The notes beneath the pieces are model-generated. The model made no database searches. It worked only from the letters and a program-made list of their open reading frames with translations, and was not told where the DNA came from. This document shows positions 6,770 to 9,246 of a stretch of 9,246 nt of DNA, in pieces. Where the stretch lies: positions 1 through 9,246 of the forward strand of contig JAIRKN010000256.1 of the NCBI GenBank assembly GCA_031260095.1. Direction: 5' to 3'. The position numbers were made by a program, and so were the translations under genes. The first letter of the stretch is position 1; every line of letters starts with the position of its first letter. This DNA comes from Tannerella sp. GTDB taxonomy: Bacteria; Bacteroidota; Bacteroidia; Bacteroidales; Tannerellaceae.

Positions 6770-7036
6770 ATGAAAGATGAATATACATTCGTTACTTTAG
6801 ATAACGATATGCTTACTACAGGTGATGCCGTTTTTGTTGATATTGACGATTCGGTAAATACAGATATGGATTTTGTTCAGATAGATGACTCATACGATGT
6901 TAATCCTCAGCTTGACAACATAGTGGATGATAATTCTGATTTTATTATAATGGATGATACGGATATGATTAATGATTTTGACATTGACATTTATTCATCC
7001 GATATAAGTGAAGCAGATGTATCTATTATTTTATGA
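6770..7036 (+). CDS. Small, highly acidic repeat protein of unknown function
   Basis: I do not recognise this 88-residue protein. It has 24 Asp and 2 Glu against one Lys and no Arg, His or Cys. Four imperfect repeats follow the pattern F-[VI]-x-[ILM]-D-[DN]-[STD], at 7-13, 22-28, 35-41 and 58-64. The repeats use different synonymous codons, so they are not a recent DNA duplication. T16, T31 and T64 sit in T-x-x-D or T-x-x-I contexts, forms that FHA domains can bind when phosphorylated. No signal peptide or membrane segment is present. Its stop overlaps the ATG of the zinc-ribbon FHA gene (ATGA at 7033-7036), so the two products are probably made together. It is preceded by a good -7 element, which supports a real gene. 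It could be a kinase substrate, a scaffold or a cation-binding protein; none of these is shown. Confidence 0.75.
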   Translation: MKDEYTFVTLDNDMLTTGDAVFVDIDDSVNTDMDFVQIDDSYDVNPQLDNIVDDNSDFIIMDDTDMINDFDIDIYSSDISEADVSIIL

Positions 7037-7551
7037 TTTCTGTTAAATGTCCGCATTGTAAAGTCGGACTTAAGGTGGATGAAACAAGGATACCGAAAGG
7101 GATTGAGTCTTTTAAATGTCCGAAATGTAAACGGGAAATACCTTTGTCTTATTTGGACCATAAACTTGGGCAAGATTCTGATGCTGAAACGTTAGTTATT
7201 TCACCTAAGGCAAAGGATAAAGGGATCGGTCGTTTCATCGTTTTTCCGGATATTGATACACCTCGACAGGAATTTCAATTAAATGAAGGAATTATAATTG
7301 TTGGTCGTAAGGCAAAAGTTTCTACGGCCAATATTTGTATACAAACTGAAGATAAAACGATGAGCCGTAGTCATATTCGTATTGAAGTCAAAAAAAATCC
7401 GAAAGGCGGATATTTTCATTACCTCTCGGACAATAACAGTAAAAATAATACGTTATATAATGGAAAATGTATAGAAAACGGAGACATGGTAGTGTTAAAA
7501 GATAATGATGAGATTGTTATGGGACGCACTATCATTCGTTTTAATGAGTAA
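7033..7551 (+). CDS. Zinc-ribbon plus FHA-domain protein
   Basis: A 172-residue soluble protein. The N-terminus is a zinc ribbon with C6-P-H-C9 and C29-P-K-C32. A linker (about 42-66) holds S-D-A-E-T53-L-V-I. The FHA domain spans about 67-172 with V-G91-R92, M-S111-R-S-H114, S136-K-N-N-T140 and N143-G144. The usual N-G-T is N-N-T, but the Arg, Ser, His and Asn positions tied to phosphothreonine binding are present. T53 in an acidic linker before an FHA domain recalls GarA of actinobacteria, where a phosphorylated N-terminal Thr docks on the protein's own FHA. Whether this happens here is inference. It is coupled to the acidic protein upstream by a 4-nt overlap and to PP2C downstream with an 8-nt gap. 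Probably a cytoplasmic phospho-reader. Confidence 0.87.
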   Translation: MISVKCPHCKVGLKVDETRIPKGIESFKCPKCKREIPLSYLDHKLGQDSDAETLVISPKAKDKGIGRFIVFPDIDTPRQEFQLNEGIIIVGRKAKVSTANICIQTEDKTMSRSHIRIEVKKNPKGGYFHYLSDNNSKNNTLYNGKCIENGDMVVLKDNDEIVMGRTIIRFNE

Positions 7552-7559
7552 AACCATAT

Positions 7560-8372
7560 ATGTCCATGAATATAACATTAGAAAGACCATTTGCTGCGAC
7601 TGAAAAAGGTAAACGTAAAAATAACGAAGATTTTATATATCCTTTATCCGAGTTCGCTAATCCCGGACAACGTCTTTTTATGGTTTGTGATGGGGTAGGA
7701 GGCGTGGAAAAAGGAGAAATAGCCAGTGCGCTTGTTTGTGACTCGTTCCATACTTTTTTCAATACATTTTTTGAAGGTGACGATCCTTCCGAAGAATTTA
7801 TAAACAGAGCCGTCCGTTATGCAGGATCCCGTTTCGACGAATATGTTGAATTACATCCCGAAGCAAAGGGAATGGCTACAACGTTAACTTTTTTATATGT
7901 AGGTTCTTCCGGGGTTACAATTGCACATATAGGAGATAGTCGGATATACCAGTTTCGTAACGGGAAGATTATTCATGTGACGGAAGATCACTCACTTGTT
8001 AATACATGGGTTAAATTAGGAGAGATAACAAAAAAAGAAGCCATTAGACATCCTAAAAAAAACATTATAACAAGGGCGGTTATGGAATCAGAATATCCGA
8101 CTTATGCGGATGTGGAACTTATTACTGATATACAGCCGGGGGATTACTTTTTTATGTGTACGGATGGTGTTTCGGAGTGTTTTACGGATGAGGAACTTGA
8201 AAATGTTTTTTCTCACGAATTAAACGCCGAATCTATTAAAAATACGATTGTGCAATGTTGTGCGGATGAAGCCAAAGATAATTTCTCATTTTATATATTG
8301 CCGGTTTTGAGTGTGCAAAAAATAGCCGGTTATAAACAATATCTCCTTTCTTTCTTTTATTCTTTGGCATAA
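7560..8372 (+). CDS. PP2C-family Ser/Thr protein phosphatase
   Basis: A 270-residue metal-dependent phosphatase of the PPM/PP2C family, the usual eraser for Hanks-type kinases. Motifs in order: N-N-E-D24, V-C-D44-G-V-G-G, G-M-A-T-T (104-108), A-H-I-G-D126-S-R, V-T-E-D-H-S (140-145), I-T-R-A-V, C-T-D202-G-V-S-E and K-D240-N-F. D24, D44, D202 and D240 are the expected metal ligands, so it should be active. The catalytic domain fills nearly all of the protein; the last 25 residues are hydrophobic or aromatic but too mixed to call a membrane segment. ATG 7560 lies 8 nt after the FHA gene; ATG 7566 is an equally workable start. The kinase gene follows 44 nt later, so the two likely oppose each other. 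Confidence 0.95.
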   Translation: MSMNITLERPFAATEKGKRKNNEDFIYPLSEFANPGQRLFMVCDGVGGVEKGEIASALVCDSFHTFFNTFFEGDDPSEEFINRAVRYAGSRFDEYVELHPEAKGMATTLTFLYVGSSGVTIAHIGDSRIYQFRNGKIIHVTEDHSLVNTWVKLGEITKKEAIRHPKKNIITRAVMESEYPTYADVELITDIQPGDYFFMCTDGVSECFTDEELENVFSHELNAESIKNTIVQCCADEAKDNFSFYILPVLSVQKIAGYKQYLLSFFYSLA

Positions 8373-8378
8373 AAACCG

Positions 8379-8386
8379 TATCTTTG
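8379..8386 (+). promoter_or_regulatory. -7 element before the kinase gene
   Basis: TATCTTTG, identical to the ileS -7 element, lies in the 44-nt gap between PP2C and the kinase. The correctly spaced -33 position (about 8355-8358) is only TTTT; a TTTG at 8363-8366 is too close at 12 nt. The kinase may therefore have its own start near 8393 in addition to read-through, letting kinase and phosphatase levels differ. Confidence 0.45.
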
Positions 8387-8416
8387 TGCAGAATTTAGTA
8401 GTACGAAGAGTATTTT

Positions 8417-9246
8417 ATGAATCTACCTGACGGATATTTTTTACAGAAAAAGAAATACCAGCTTACTCATATCATAGGCCAGGGCGGGTTTGGTATTACG
8501 TATTTAGGGATATGGAATACGGAGGTAAAAGGTGGGCTGGGTACAATGGAAACGAAAGTGCCGGTCTGCATTAAAGAATATTTCTTTAAAGACTATTGTT
8601 ATCGTGACAAAAATTCGTATGCCGTTAAAGTTCATTCCGAAACCGGAGAAAAATTATTCGATAAGTTTAAGGAAAAGTTAATTAAGGAAGCTAATATCCT
8701 TTCGGAAGTGCATCACCCTTATATCGTCAATGTACTGGAAGTGTTTGAAGAAAATAATACGGCTTATATTGTTATGGAGTATATAAAAGGATGCTCCCTT
8801 AAATATATGCTGGATAAAGAGGGCGTTATAGCTGAAAATAAAATACTTAAATATATTCATCAGATTGGGAATGCCCTTGATTTTGTACATGAGAAAAATA
8901 TTGTACACCTTGATATTAAACCCAGTAACATTCTTATAGATAAAGAGGATAATGCACGCCTTATTGATTTTGGCGTAAGCAAGCGCTATGATATAGACAA
9001 ACAGGAAACGAGTACAACAACGCTTACCCTGTCAAAAGGCTTTGCTTCTATTGAACAATATGATGATGAGGGGACACAAAATTTTTCGCCTTGTCCTGAT
9101 ATTTACTCTTTGGGAGCTACGATGTATAATCTCCTGACGGGGGTTATACCCGTAGAATCTATCTTACGGGCAACCAAACAAATGCTTCCTCCGTCGTCAT
9201 ATAATTCAAATGTGACGAAAAAAACCGAAAATGTGATCCTGAAAGC
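8417..9246 (+). CDS. Hanks-type Ser/Thr protein kinase, 3' end missing
   Basis: The window ends inside this gene; 276 complete codons are visible with no stop. Kinase motifs in order: glycine loop G21-Q-G-G-F-G, V-C-I-K53 (the ATP lysine), helix C E91, H164-L-D166-I-K-P-S-N171, D184-F-G and D228-I-Y-S-L-G. All key catalytic residues are present, so it should be active. The catalytic loop is H-L-D, a non-RD form lacking the Arg next to the Asp. The activation segment is rich in Ser/Thr (T198-S-T-T-T-L-T-L-S206) and is followed by G-F-A-S-I-E-Q-Y. The I-K-E-Y-F after strand 3 is typical of a bacterial STPK subgroup with G-G-F-G-I-T-Y loops. Any C-terminal sensor, membrane or repeat domain lies beyond the window. 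Likely the writer for the two FHA readers upstream. Confidence 0.95.
   Translation, partial: MNLPDGYFLQKKKYQLTHIIGQGGFGITYLGIWNTEVKGGLGTMETKVPVCIKEYFFKDYCYRDKNSYAVKVHSETGEKLFDKFKEKLIKEANILSEVHHPYIVNVLEVFEENNTAYIVMEYIKGCSLKYMLDKEGVIAENKILKYIHQIGNALDFVHEKNIVHLDIKPSNILIDKEDNARLIDFGVSKRYDIDKQETSTTTLTLSKGFASIEQYDDEGTQNFSPCPDIYSLGATMYNLLTGVIPVESILRATKQMLPPSSYNSNVTKKTENVILK

Noticed and set aside
6770..7036. Acidic ORF as chance low-complexity sequence
   Set aside because: Considered because of its strong Asp bias. Rejected because it has a good -7 element just upstream, an ATGA overlap with the next gene, and protein-level repeats with differing codons.
8678..8908. Minus-strand open frame of 76 codons
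   Set aside because: It lies opposite the kinase domain, whose motifs are all intact in the plus frame; an AT-rich shadow.

Overview
The window looks like chromosomal DNA from a member of the Bacteroidales, probably close to Parabacteroides, Bacteroides or related genera. The taxon is inferred. The support is the Bacteroidetes promoter form (TTTG about 20 nt before TAnnTTTG), the lack of consistent Shine-Dalgarno sequences, the ileS / DksA-like / lspA / DUF4296 gene order, and the particular forms of IleS and LspA. All genes read on the + strand. I see no RNA gene, CRISPR array, insertion sequence or phage gene.

Left half (1-5411), housekeeping. A promoter next to a perfect 20-bp palindrome drives ileS (isoleucyl-tRNA synthetase). 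A tight group follows: a DksA/TraR-like protein lacking most zinc-binding cysteines, lspA (lipoprotein signal peptidase) and a DUF4296-type lipoprotein. lspA overlaps both its neighbours. Its non-ATG start lies inside the DksA-like gene, and the lipoprotein gene starts inside lspA.

Right half (5412-9246), a phospho-signalling cluster that is AT-richer in places. Unit 1 is a receiver-less LytTR DNA-binding protein overlapping an FHA protein with two membrane segments and a C-terminal zinc ribbon. Unit 2 is an 88-residue, extremely acidic protein with four F-V-x-[ILM]-D-type repeats, joined by an ATGA overlap to a second FHA protein that has an N-terminal zinc ribbon, then a PP2C phosphatase. 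Unit 3 is a Hanks-type Ser/Thr kinase with its own -7 element, cut off by the window end.

Writer (kinase), eraser (PP2C), two readers (FHA), a likely transcriptional output (LytTR) and an unrecognised acidic protein sit together. The simplest inference is one Ser/Thr phosphorylation circuit. The acidic protein carries three T-x-x-[D/I] sites of the kind FHA domains bind, so it could be a phospho-substrate or scaffold. Its function is not shown by the sequence. This is the part of the window most likely to be undescribed.
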